From: a virus
Direction: 5' to 3' (one strand)
DNA: 34,373 bases
Virus record (IMG/VR): IMGVR_UViG_3300050821_004902
Location: 1-34,373 of that record
Shown: positions 9,083 through 15,748 of the stretch, one piece after another
Numbering within the stretch: position 1 is the first letter of the stretch
How the letters are laid out: the number at the start of each line of letters is the position of its first letter
Position numbers and translations under genes: made by a program
Notes under the pieces: generated by a model
What the model was told of the DNA's origin: nothing
The model's input: only the letters and a program-made list of their open reading frames with translations
The model's database searches: none

Positions 9083-9747
9083 TCAGTCCTTCAAGATCGC
9101 GGGGGGCTCGGGCATCGGTTTGTCCGTGCGCCCGCCCGCGGCCAGAATTGCCCACAGCAAAACTTCTAACTCGAAGTCGTGGCGTGCTTCTCTGCGGAGC
9201 GCGTCGAGGTACGCGTAAAGAGCCTCTTCAAGTGAGCACCGAGCCATGCCCATGTAGCGGGTTGGATCGGGACCGGCGAGAGTGCGGATGAGATCGCCCC
9301 AAGGCTCGAACTTATCGGTGCGGTCTGTGGCCGGGGCGCTTCCGGTTCGTTTGTCGAAGCATCGTGCGAAACGGTGAATGAGAGCAGCCCGGCCTGAGAG
9401 AAACCCGCGAGCAGCGTGACCACCAGCTGGCGGATCTGCAGTTTGTCTTCTTGCGCCGTGAGCTTCCGAACGAAGCCCGCGGTCTCGACGCCAAGCTGCG
9501 GAACCCATTCCTCGTCCGCTTGGTCCGCGGGGATGATGAAAGCGCCGATGAGATCGAACGCGTGGCCGGAGCCGATCACCTGCGACATCAGGCGCACGGC
9601 AAAGTCGTCGTAGCTCTCGCCCTTTTGCTGCGCCGCGGTGTCGAGGCCGGCTTTCCCGAGCAGTTGCATGACGGTGAAGTCGTGCTCGACGGTGGAATTT
9701 TCTATTGCCCGGAACTTCCTTGTGCCAAGCTCGATGATCTCCGCCAT
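9083..9747 (-). CDS. Tail assembly chaperone GT fusion (-1 frameshift product)
   Basis: Translation starts at the ATG at 9747 (AGGAG about 10 nt upstream) and would shift to the -1 frame at the slippery heptamer GGGTTTC (minus strand, 9406-9400). It then continues to a TGA at 9083, giving a product of about 221 aa. The -1 frame carries plausible protein sequence (WGDLIRTLAGPDPTRYMGMA, YAYLDALRREARHDFELEVL) but lacks a well-placed start of its own: the ATG at 9508 has GAGGA directly abutting it. The arrangement equals lambda gpG-T between tail tube and tape measure genes. GT chaperones coat the tape measure protein during tail assembly and are absent from the mature virion. Confidence 0.8.
9166..9747 (-). 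CDS. Tail assembly chaperone G (unshifted product)
   Basis: 193 aa in the zero frame, starting MAEIIELGTRKFRAIENSTV. The first about 116 residues look like a globular chaperone domain shared with the frameshifted product. After the slippery site the zero frame stays open for another 77 codons and becomes Pro/Ser/Thr-rich and basic, unlike a conserved domain. In lambda the G protein stops soon after the slip site, so the long tail here is unusual and may have no function. No lysine- or metal-binding motif is visible. Confidence 0.75.
   Translation of the reverse strand: MAEIIELGTRKFRAIENSTVEHDFTVMQLLGKAGLDTAAQQKGESYDDFAVRLMSQVIGSGHAFDLIGAFIIPADQADEEWVPQLGVETAGFVRKLTAQEDKLQIRQLVVTLLAGFSQAGLLSFTVSHDASTNEPEAPRPQTAPISSSLGAISSALSPVPIQPATWAWLGAHLKRLFTRTSTRSAEKHATTSS
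9400..9406 (-). promoter_or_regulatory. Programmed -1 ribosomal frameshift heptamer
   Basis: The minus strand reads G GGT TTC in the zero frame of gene G, an exact X XXY YYZ slippery heptamer (slips to GGG TTT). It lies upstream of the point where the -1 frame becomes the better coding frame, and the G/T frames are related by exactly -1. No stable pseudoknot was worked out by eye. Confidence 0.8.
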
Positions 9748-9784
9748 CGTTGTATCGCTCCTCTGCTCATGGTGTTCTGGTTTT

Positions 9785-9943
9785 TTAGCTCGGAAAATGC
9801 GATGCCATTGGGATGATCTCGGCCAACACCCATGCGGCCAATCCACCGCACATCAGGTTGAACCTCGGATGCCCCACTCCGAAACCCGCGAGCAGGAACA
9901 AGACAAAAGCCAGGACTAACAAAATCCCACGGAAAACATTCAT
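9785..9943 (-). CDS. Small two-helix membrane protein, 52 aa
   Basis: 52 aa from the ATG at 9943 with GGAG 5 nt upstream. The sequence has two hydrophobic segments (FRGILLVLAFVLFLLAGFG and LMCGGLAAWVLAEII) separated by a short polar turn (HPRFN). Small proteins of this layout (ending roughly RxNLxxxGLAxWxLAxL) are frequent in phage and plasmid genomes and have no established function. It lies between the terminator of the major tail gene and the tail chaperones, outside any lysis cassette. It could be a holin-like or superinfection protein, but nothing supports that beyond size and topology. Confidence 0.7.
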   Translation of the reverse strand: MNVFRGILLVLAFVLFLLAGFGVGHPRFNLMCGGLAAWVLAEIIPMASHFPS

Positions 9944-9969
9944 GGTTGCTCCAGTGTTTCTGAAATTTA

Positions 9970-10003
9970 GAAATGCGGGCCGGTCGACTCCGGCCCGCAT
10001 TTC
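9970..10003 (-). terminator. Strong hairpin after the major tail protein gene
   Basis: GAAATGCGGGCCGG (9970-9983) pairs perfectly with 9990-10003, a 14-bp stem with a 6-nt loop, 15 nt after the stop of the major tail gene. It probably terminates transcription or stabilises the abundant tail-tube mRNA. The U-tract on the leftward side is short. Confidence 0.75.
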
Positions 10004-10017
10004 ACCGTTCCGAGTTA

Positions 10018-10830
10018 CTAGCTCGGGACGTATACAGAGGACGGCAACTGCCGGACTCGGTAGTACCGCTGGCCCTGGGGCTTCGTCGTGTCGACCTGGA
10101 CCTTGCCTTTCAGCGTCGCCTCGCCGAACACCTCGGCGATCAGCTGCAGGTTGCCTTCCGGCATCAGTTGAATGTTCCAGATATCGAGCAGGATCTGTAC
10201 GCCCGTGATCTGGTTGGCCGCGCTGCGATAGCGGAGTGCGCCATAGGTCTCGATGTTGCCGAGGCCGTACCACGCCTTCCCGCCCGCGATCGCCGGTATG
10301 CTGCCGTCCCACGTGGTGATCGCAGCCGCCGCGGCCCCAGAAGAAAGCAACTTCACCATGCCGGTCGGAAGATCAACGACGTAATCGGTGCCTGGGACAA
10401 GAGCCACAGAGCTCTGCTTCACGTCCGTGACGTGCGGGTTCATACCGCCCAGGTCATACCAGCGATCGAGCACCAGGGCCACGCCGCCGTTGATCACGCC
10501 CGCGGTAACTGTGGCATTGAGCACCTGCGTCCACGCCGCCGTGCTGCCCAGCATGGCGAGAGCGAAGTTCTCCGGGTCGAGCTCGGCCAGCTTCAGCGTG
10601 ACGTCGATGTCGGCGCTCACGATGACGTTCGCGTAGGTTCCGCGCGCGCCGTCCATGCTGGATTTCTTTTCCAGAGCTTTGACCACGGTGTTGATTTCGA
10701 GCGAGTCGACGTCGCCCAGGTGACGGTAGGAGCCGGTTGGCAGGAACGTGGTCGGGTCGAACCGATCGAGCCAAACCTCGCCCGCGCCGAGGTATAGATT
10801 CTGCGGATTTGGAGTCGGAGCCGATGGCAT
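10018..10830 (-). CDS. Major tail (tube) protein
   Basis: 270 aa, start MPSAPTPNPQNLYLGAGEVW with AGAGG upstream. The composition (beta-rich, VDSLEINTVVKALEKKSS, DIDVTLKLAELDPENFALAM) and the position between tail terminator and tail chaperones identify it as the tail-tube subunit. This gene is bracketed by a strong hairpin at its 3' side, as expected for a highly expressed structural gene. About residues 95-190 may form an inserted surface domain (GVALVLDRWYDLGGMN and the following Ala-rich part), seen in many tube proteins. It has no membrane segment or catalytic motif. Confidence 0.85.
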   Translation of the reverse strand: MPSAPTPNPQNLYLGAGEVWLDRFDPTTFLPTGSYRHLGDVDSLEINTVVKALEKKSSMDGARGTYANVIVSADIDVTLKLAELDPENFALAMLGSTAAWTQVLNATVTAGVINGGVALVLDRWYDLGGMNPHVTDVKQSSVALVPGTDYVVDLPTGMVKLLSSGAAAAAITTWDGSIPAIAGGKAWYGLGNIETYGALRYRSAANQITGVQILLDIWNIQLMPEGNLQLIAEVFGEATLKGKVQVDTTKPQGQRYYRVRQLPSSVYVPS

Positions 10831-10889
10831 TGGAAAACCTCTTTGTGGTGCTAGATTTGGAACACACGTTCTGACAAAACTTTATCCAC

Positions 10890-11348
10890 CTACGGACCCA
10901 TCCTGATCGTCGCGTCGTTCGCACTCGTGAGGTAGCGGATGGCGAAGTCGACAATCAGAACACCGTAAGTCGCGTCGCTCCCGGCTTCGTCCTCCCACTG
11001 GCTCTCCACTTCCTCGATGTTGATGGCCAGGCCGCCCAGGGAGCGGTCACCCATCAAGGTCCGGATCACCAGCACGCGGAGCGGATCGGTAGCAGGCGGA
11101 TCGCCCGCGGCCTCCATGCGAATCATCAGGTGCAACTCGCGGTCAGCGACTGGAGAGGTCCGCTTCATCTGCGTGGGATAGGTGACGCGCTCGACGCCCA
11201 TCTTCACGTTCACCGCGGGAAGCTCGGTCTGCTCAAACGGGCGCACGCGCTGGTTACAAACCAGAACGCCGGACAGTCCTGCTGCCAGGACCGTCTCGGC
11301 GTGCTCGGTGATCAACTGACCGATCGTTTTGGCTGGAGCAGGACTCAT
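10890..11348 (-). CDS. Tail terminator / tail completion protein
   Basis: 152 aa. The ATG overlaps the stop of the 60-aa gene (ATGA at 11348-11345). The C-terminal sequence INIEEVESQWEDEAGSDATY followed by a beta strand (GVLIVDFAIRYLT) is typical of gpU/tail-terminator-type proteins that cap the tail tube and join it to the head connector. The gene order connector, small protein, terminator, tube agrees with this. The 59-nt gap to the tube gene holds only that gene's ribosome site. Confidence 0.75.
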   Translation of the reverse strand: MSPAPAKTIGQLITEHAETVLAAGLSGVLVCNQRVRPFEQTELPAVNVKMGVERVTYPTQMKRTSPVADRELHLMIRMEAAGDPPATDPLRVLVIRTLMGDRSLGGLAINIEEVESQWEDEAGSDATYGVLIVDFAIRYLTSANDATIRMGP

Positions 11349-11527
11349 TTGTCGTCGGCGTCGTTGTCCTGCTTCGGCTTACTGGCCGAACCCTTGGGTT
11401 TTCTCTTCGTGTACGCGTCCTCCAGGTCCTTCATGCCGTCGTTCCCAGCACGCTGCTGGCTGGCGCGCTCTGCGCGTTGCGCCCGGTTAAAGGCTTGCGG
11501 CGCGATGCCGCGGCTGACCATCCTCAT
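11345..11527 (-). CDS. Small basic protein, 60 aa (head-tail region)
   Basis: 60 aa from the ATG at 11527 with a clear AGGAAGG 6 nt upstream. The protein is charged and probably disordered: it begins MRMVSRGIAPQAFNRAQRAE and ends in a Lys/Asp-rich tail (KPKQDNDADDK). Its stop overlaps the start of the tail terminator gene. I recognise no family. Small proteins occupy this place in many siphophages, but none with a known function matches. Confidence 0.65.
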   Translation of the reverse strand: MRMVSRGIAPQAFNRAQRAERASQQRAGNDGMKDLEDAYTKRKPKGSASKPKQDNDADDK

Positions 11528-11556
11528 AGTTGACCTTCCTACTTTCTCGAGAAGTG

Positions 11557-11871
11557 TTATGAAACTCGTAACAGCAACTGAGTGAGAGCACCGTCGCCCT
11601 CCATCAGGGCCTTCCACACTTCGTAGTTGACGCCGTCGACATTGCAGGTCTTGCCGCCCTCCAGAAAGCCGAACAGCGTCGTCTGCACGAACACCCGGAC
11701 CAGCCGCATCACCACTCCCGCCGCCGCGGGCGAGTCCAACTTCAACTCGTCCGATTCCAGACGCAGGCACGGGCCGGTCACGGGAGGCCCCACATCCGGT
11801 GTCGCCGTGATCACGTTGGGTGAGTCGGCGAGCATCGTCGGAATATCGTCGTCGTTCCAAAAGACAGACAC
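11557..11871 (-). CDS. Head-tail connector (joining) protein, 104 aa
   Basis: 104 aa with a GTG start at 11871, immediately after the TAG of the upstream gene (11874). The end of the protein (GVNYEVWKALMEGDGALTQL) resembles the C-terminal beta hairpin of small head-closure/stopper proteins, in which a short 'xYxVxxxxxxDGAxxxLxL' pattern recurs. It probably closes the portal-connector complex after packaging. The SD sequence is weak (AGGG far upstream), so translation may depend on coupling to the preceding gene. Confidence 0.65.
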   Translation of the reverse strand: MSVFWNDDDIPTMLADSPNVITATPDVGPPVTGPCLRLESDELKLDSPAAAGVVMRLVRVFVQTTLFGFLEGGKTCNVDGVNYEVWKALMEGDGALTQLLLRVS

Positions 11872-11873
11872 GG

Positions 11874-12341
11874 CTACGCTGCAGCCCTAACCTTCTTTTT
11901 CAGAATGGCCATGATCTGGTTCTTGTTCATGCCAGCGTCGACTGAAACGTTGTGCTGTTCCGCAAACTCGATCAGCTGAGCCTTGGTCATTCCGTCCAGA
12001 TCAACCCGTTGCTCCGATGGACGCGCGGACTCAGTCCCCGTGACAGCTGGCGTCGCTGGCGGCTTCGGGTAGTGGGCGACTCGTGCGACTCCGTCTGACG
12101 CCGGGGGAAGGACCCTCCCGTCATCGGCGATGGGTTCGCAGCTGGAGAGGTATTGCTTCGGGATCTCGCCCTGGAACTCCACCACCTGGCCCTTCTTGAA
12201 ATGGTTTTCAAGAGTGGCGCGGTAGTAGCCGCCCCCGAGCGGTTGCATGCAGTGCTTCCGGTCGACCGCCTCTTCGTCGGTGAGCCGCATCACGATGCCA
12301 GGCATGAGGATCAGAGCCTGCGCGGTGACAATTGCTTTCAT
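11874..12341 (-). CDS. HeH/SAP-like domain head protein, 155 aa
   Basis: 155 aa, ATG at 12341 with GAGAGGG 7 nt upstream. The N-terminal half contains an SH3-like beta segment (YRATLENHFKKGQVVEFQGE). After a Pro/Thr linker the C-terminus has a helix-extension-helix motif (DLDGMTKAQLIEFAEQHNVS ... MNKNQIMAILKKK), as in HeH/LEM or Rho-N-like domains often attached to small phage head or head-tail proteins. It sits just after the major capsid gene, the place of lambda FI-like and other head-completion proteins. The HeH domain suggests nucleic-acid contact, which is an inference. Confidence 0.7.
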   Translation of the reverse strand: MKAIVTAQALILMPGIVMRLTDEEAVDRKHCMQPLGGGYYRATLENHFKKGQVVEFQGEIPKQYLSSCEPIADDGRVLPPASDGVARVAHYPKPPATPAVTGTESARPSEQRVDLDGMTKAQLIEFAEQHNVSVDAGMNKNQIMAILKKKVRAAA

Positions 12342-12369
12342 GGCGTTTCCCTCTCTGAAAACAAGTTGT

Positions 12370-12408
12370 GGCGGCGCTCCGCGTTCCGGAAAACGCGAGA
12401 GCGCCGCC
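12370..12408 (-). terminator. Terminator after the major capsid gene
   Basis: A long hairpin: GGCGGCGCTC plus CGCGTT (12370-12385) pairs with AACGCG and GAGCGCCGCC (12392-12408) with one bulged A and a 6-nt loop. On the minus strand it is followed by a T-rich stretch (TTGTTTT), so it is a good intrinsic terminator or attenuator. Confidence 0.8.
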
Positions 12409-12427
12409 TTTCCGGGTGGTATGTCGT

Positions 12428-13372
12428 CTAGGCAAACGTGCTGAGCACGGCGCGCTGCCAGTACCCATAGCCCACGTTGCGGAGCGCGGTCACACCGTAC
12501 TGGTGCTTGCGCTCCTTGAACTCGAGCTCCGAACCTTCGGCGATAGCGTCGACGGTGATCGGCACTTCTTCCTGGCGAATCAGCGAGCGCGTCGCTGTGT
12601 CGGTGAGGAAGGTGTAGAACGCGTTCCCGAGCGAGAGCAGCCGGGCGTTGACCGCGAGGTCGAACCCATAGCCGCCCACGTTCACGATCGTGTTCGTGCG
12701 CGAGGTTCCGCCGTCGATGATGATGGGGTTCTTCAGAGCCGCGGCTGCCGGTTGAAACAGTTGCGGCCCTACCATCACCAGGAACGTGCGTGCATTTTCG
12801 TTGATCGGCTCGCCCTGGTCGTCCACGAACCCGGCCATTTGCTCGACGGCGGTGAGGATCGCCGTCTCCATCTCGCCCGCGGTCGGAATCGAGCCGGCCT
12901 TGGTGGGAGCGAGCTTGTTGGATTGATTCCCGGCAGGCCCGCTATCGGCGAGGTGGGCCGTGTCGAAAAAGAAAGCGCCGTCGTAGCAGATGCTGGTCGG
13001 CCCAGCAATGAGCAACGCGGTCAGCAGCTTCGCCCAGTGCGAATTCGCGCGAGTCGCCAGTTCCCGCACGCGGGCCATGATCTGCCCCGTCTTGTCGCGG
13101 CGCATGTCGTCCAGCAGGATCTCGAGCGTCGCCTCGTACGTTTTGTTGGCGATGGTCAGGCCGTTGACGCTGAAACCCTTGGCCTGGCGTCCACCGATCC
13201 ACTCGCGCATCGCGGGTGTCATGCCGAGCCATCGATAGGTCTCGGATTCTTGGTTGGACTCAAACAGGTTGGAAATTCCCGGTATCCACGTGTTCCCTAT
13301 GTCCTGTTCGAGCGCGGCGTAAAACTCGCCGATGATCGACCGGCTTCCCAGATCAGAAATTGTTCCTGGCAC
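12428..13372 (-). CDS. Major capsid protein, Mu gpT-like
   Basis: About 314 aa. The block SETYRWLGMTPAMREWIGGR, followed by NGLTIANKTYEATLEILLDD, is characteristic of the Mu-like major head subunit gpT family, and the protein continues with the usual FFFDTAH segment and a compact C-terminus. I prefer the GTG at 13372 because a GAGGTG SD lies 6 nt upstream; the frame is open to a GTG at 13423, but that one lies inside a hairpin. It forms the icosahedral shell around the nested scaffold and is flanked by the decoration protein gene and strong hairpins. Confidence 0.88.
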   Translation of the reverse strand: MPGTISDLGSRSIIGEFYAALEQDIGNTWIPGISNLFESNQESETYRWLGMTPAMREWIGGRQAKGFSVNGLTIANKTYEATLEILLDDMRRDKTGQIMARVRELATRANSHWAKLLTALLIAGPTSICYDGAFFFDTAHLADSGPAGNQSNKLAPTKAGSIPTAGEMETAILTAVEQMAGFVDDQGEPINENARTFLVMVGPQLFQPAAAALKNPIIIDGGTSRTNTIVNVGGYGFDLAVNARLLSLGNAFYTFLTDTATRSLIRQEEVPITVDAIAEGSELEFKERKHQYGVTALRNVGYGYWQRAVLSTFA

Positions 13373-13421
13373 GATATTCACCTCGTCTTCAAAATTTTTG
13401 GAGCGCCCTAACAGAACTTGC

Positions 13422-13449
13422 ACGCGGCCCCGGTCGCCCAGGGCCGCGT
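13422..13449 (-). terminator. Hairpin between decoration and capsid genes
   Basis: ACGCGGCCC (13422-13430) pairs perfectly with GGGCCGCGT (13441-13449) around a 10-nt loop, just after the decoration gene stop. There is no clear U-run on the minus strand, so partial termination, mRNA processing or stabilisation are all possible. Confidence 0.55.
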
Positions 13450-13460
13450 TCCGAAACCGA

Positions 13461-14300
13461 CTACGACAGCGTGACGCCCAGGTTCTCGATCACATTCCAG
13501 GTCCCGCCCTGAGCCTCCAGGAGCACGTTGTTCCCGACCGCTGCGGCATACGTGGCGATGTGAAGCGCCCCGTTGAGTCCGCTGGCGGGAGTCGTGACCG
13601 TGTGAGCGAAGGCAGTGTTGGACGTGATACGAATGCGCTTTCCGTCGTCCGTCCCAGCCGTGGGCAGAGCCAAGGTCATGACGGCAACGCCGGCCTTGGT
13701 GATCAGCACATCGGTGAAGGGCGCGGTCGGGAGAGCAATTGCTCCGCTTGCGGCGTAAAGCACGGGCGCGGTGACCTGCTCGGCCATATCCGAAAGCAGA
13801 TCGGCGGCGAACGCGTTGTACTCCACCACGCAACGGGTGAGGGAGTTGGTGACCGCGTCCTGGGTGAACTCAGCGATGCGGCCCACGACGTACATTGCGC
13901 CGGAGCCGGGCTTGGTGACCGAGAACGTGTCGCTGGTCGAGCAATAGACCAGCTGCCCGATCTTGGTCGGCGAACCCGCAACCCAGAGCACCACTTTGCC
14001 CTTGTCGTTGACTCGAACGCGGAGCGCACCCGCGAGGCCGGAGCCCGGCGCATCGCCCACGAACTGAACTGCGCCCACGCGGTTGTCGCGGCGCTTGATG
14101 GCGAAACCCACAAATGTGCCCGCGCCAGCAGCCGTCTCCGGAGTGTTGGCGTAGCCCGTGGTGACGCCGTCGACGATGACCGGCGACCCTTGGAAGATGC
14201 AGACAGCGGCATCGATGGGGTACTCAACTACGTTTCCAAGCTCGTAGTTTCTGACGCAATCGGCGGTCAGCGCGCCCTGTACTGGATTGTCCTGCGCCAT
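13461..14300 (-). CDS. Capsid decoration / stabilisation protein
   Basis: 279 aa, ATG at 14300 with GGAGC 7 nt upstream. The position between protease/scaffold and major capsid genes is that of lambda gpD and DUF2190-type decoration proteins. The first half (VVEYPIDAAVCIFQGSPVIV, GTFVGFAIKRRDNRVGAVQF) reads as beta-barrel sequence with Gly/Val alternation as in such proteins; the second half (from about residue 190) looks like an added beta-sandwich domain. It probably binds the outer capsid surface at three-fold or quasi-three-fold positions. The length is well above the 110 aa of gpD. Confidence 0.7.
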   Translation of the reverse strand: MAQDNPVQGALTADCVRNYELGNVVEYPIDAAVCIFQGSPVIVDGVTTGYANTPETAAGAGTFVGFAIKRRDNRVGAVQFVGDAPGSGLAGALRVRVNDKGKVVLWVAGSPTKIGQLVYCSTSDTFSVTKPGSGAMYVVGRIAEFTQDAVTNSLTRCVVEYNAFAADLLSDMAEQVTAPVLYAASGAIALPTAPFTDVLITKAGVAVMTLALPTAGTDDGKRIRITSNTAFAHTVTTPASGLNGALHIATYAAAVGNNVLLEAQGGTWNVIENLGVTLS

Positions 14301-14333
14301 TGCTTTTGCTCCTGTTCTGAATTTGTGAAGCGC

Positions 14334-14356
14334 GGGCCTGAGCAGAGCTCAGGCCC
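14334..14356 (-). terminator. Perfect 10-bp hairpin after the protease/scaffold gene
   Basis: GGGCCTGAGC (14334-14343), loop AGA, GCTCAGGCCC (14347-14356). It lies in the 74-nt gap between protease/scaffold and decoration genes. No U-tract follows on the minus strand, so it may act as a processing or stabilising element. Confidence 0.6.
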
Positions 14357-14374
14357 TTGGTGCTGAACCGCCGA

Positions 14375-14854
14375 CTACGCCGGTTTCTTATTGAGAATCC
14401 GAACCCGCCCTGACGCCTCTGCTTTGCAGAACGCGACATACGCGGTCTCGCTGGTGAACTCGTTATGGAGCTTCGGGTTCTTCTGCCAGTTGGCTTTCGC
14501 TACGGCAGTGACCTGCTCCGCTGACATCGACGCATCGACCTTCTGCGTGGTGGCCGACGTGTCCTCGGTGGTCGAATGCACCACCGGCCTGCCCGCGTCG
14601 TCCTTCAGGTCCTTGGCGATGCCGCCCAGCTTTTTCTTTTCGGCTGCGAGGATCTGAATTGCGGCTTGCTCGCCCGTGGTTTTGCCGTCGAATTTCAGCT
14701 TGGCTACCAGTTCCTCGTGACCCGGCATCCCATTGCCCTGCTCTTCCACGGCCTGAATTCGTGCGCGTTCCGCCTTGCAGCCTTCCTCGAAGCTCTGCTT
14801 GCGCATGGCCTCAACGTCGGCTGGCAGGACGGTGGTTGGTGCATTCGTTTCCAT
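14375..14854 (-). CDS. Nested scaffold protein, in-frame internal start
   Basis: Inside the protease gene, codon 299 is an ATG (METNAPTTVLPADVEAMRKQ) with an AAGGAAGGA SD 6 nt upstream, the best ribosome site in the gene. The resulting 159-aa protein is acidic/basic, helical and ends with a compact basic segment, as scaffold proteins do to bind the capsid subunit. The arrangement mirrors lambda C and Nu3. The S49 domain ends just before this start, with a short linker. Independent expression is inferred from the SD and the family precedent. Confidence 0.75.
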   Translation of the reverse strand: METNAPTTVLPADVEAMRKQSFEEGCKAERARIQAVEEQGNGMPGHEELVAKLKFDGKTTGEQAAIQILAAEKKKLGGIAKDLKDDAGRPVVHSTTEDTSATTQKVDASMSAEQVTAVAKANWQKNPKLHNEFTSETAYVAFCKAEASGRVRILNKKPA

Positions 14855-15748
14855 AGTCAGTCCTTCCTTTGTCAGCGCCGCGGCGCTGCGAGTTTTTGGA
14901 AATAACAATTGGTGCCGGTCGTCTTTCAACTGCTGTAGGGCCTGCATGGTCGTCCTCTTGCCGTCCACCAGGCCCACATCGATAGCCTTCTGGCCGATAA
15001 AAATTCGGCCGTCCGCCATCTCCGACAAAACTTTTTCAGCGCTCACTCCGCGGTTGCGCGCGACGTCGTCAACCAGCACCGTGTAGATCTGGTCGACCTG
15101 GTCCTGGATCTCGGCCCGGCCCTCCGCAGAGAGCGGCTCGTGCTCGCTCGCGATGCGTTTGTATTTGCCGGCTGAAATTTCCGTCACCTTCACGCCGCGG
15201 TTCGCTTCCGCCTTCGAGAGGTCGGTGTGCGATGCGACCACTCCGATCGAACCCACCTGCGCGGTGCCGCTGCTGATGTACAACTCGTCGGCAGAGGAGC
15301 CGATCCAGTACGCGGCGCTGGCCATCATGCCCTCGCACACCGCGACGATGGGCTTCTTCCCGCGCGCCTCGAAAATCTGATTGCAGAACTCCTGCGTGCC
15401 ACTGACCTCGCCACCAGGCGAATCGATCACCAGCAGGATCGAATGGATCAGCGGGTCCTCCATTGCCATCGAGAAGTCGCGCTGCAGCAACTGCGTCGAC
15501 GTGCCGCCGCTGATCGCGGCCATCATGTTCATCCGCTTCGCGAGCACGCCCTCGATCGCGAGAATGCCGACGCCGTCCACCACATCGAGTGCGCGGTACT
15601 GCTTGTCGAGCGGCCTGCCCAGCTGCGCCTCTACCGCGGCGATATCCACCTTGTCGCCATGCGCGTGGCGTTCATAGAGGTCGCGGATCTCCGCGTACTT
15701 TTCAGGAGCGATCGCCCAGGGGGAATTCAGAACGTCGATGATGTTCAT
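14375..15748 (-). CDS. Head maturation protease, peptidase S49 family, with C-terminal scaffold domain
   Basis: 457 aa. Residues about 55-290 form an S49 (SppA/lambda gpC-type) serine peptidase: a strand and turn (ILLVIDSPGGEVSGT, 104-118), the nucleophile region GMMASAAYWIGSSAD (Ser144) and the catalytic-lysine region SAGKYKRI (Lys195). Residues 299-457 are Lys/Glu/Ala-rich and helical, as in a scaffold, and are also made from an internal start. The ATG overlaps the portal stop (ATGA). The protease matures the procapsid and removes the scaffold, as in lambda C/Nu3. Confidence 0.92.
   Translation of the reverse strand: MNIIDVLNSPWAIAPEKYAEIRDLYERHAHGDKVDIAAVEAQLGRPLDKQYRALDVVDGVGILAIEGVLAKRMNMMAAISGGTSTQLLQRDFSMAMEDPLIHSILLVIDSPGGEVSGTQEFCNQIFEARGKKPIVAVCEGMMASAAYWIGSSADELYISSGTAQVGSIGVVASHTDLSKAEANRGVKVTEISAGKYKRIASEHEPLSAEGRAEIQDQVDQIYTVLVDDVARNRGVSAEKVLSEMADGRIFIGQKAIDVGLVDGKRTTMQALQQLKDDRHQLLFPKTRSAAALTKEGLTMETNAPTTVLPADVEAMRKQSFEEGCKAERARIQAVEEQGNGMPGHEELVAKLKFDGKTTGEQAAIQILAAEKKKLGGIAKDLKDDAGRPVVHSTTEDTSATTQKVDASMSAEQVTAVAKANWQKNPKLHNEFTSETAYVAFCKAEASGRVRILNKKPA

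Noticed and set aside
9083-9508. Independent gene T starting at the ATG at 9508.
   Set aside because: The SD directly abuts the ATG, and the first 30 codons look like shadow sequence of gene G; the frameshift explains the frame better.
13381-13423. Upstream starts for the major capsid protein at 13423 and 13381.
   Set aside because: 13423 lies inside a 9-bp hairpin; 13381 has only a poor SD; the GTG at 13372 has GAGGTG at ideal spacing.
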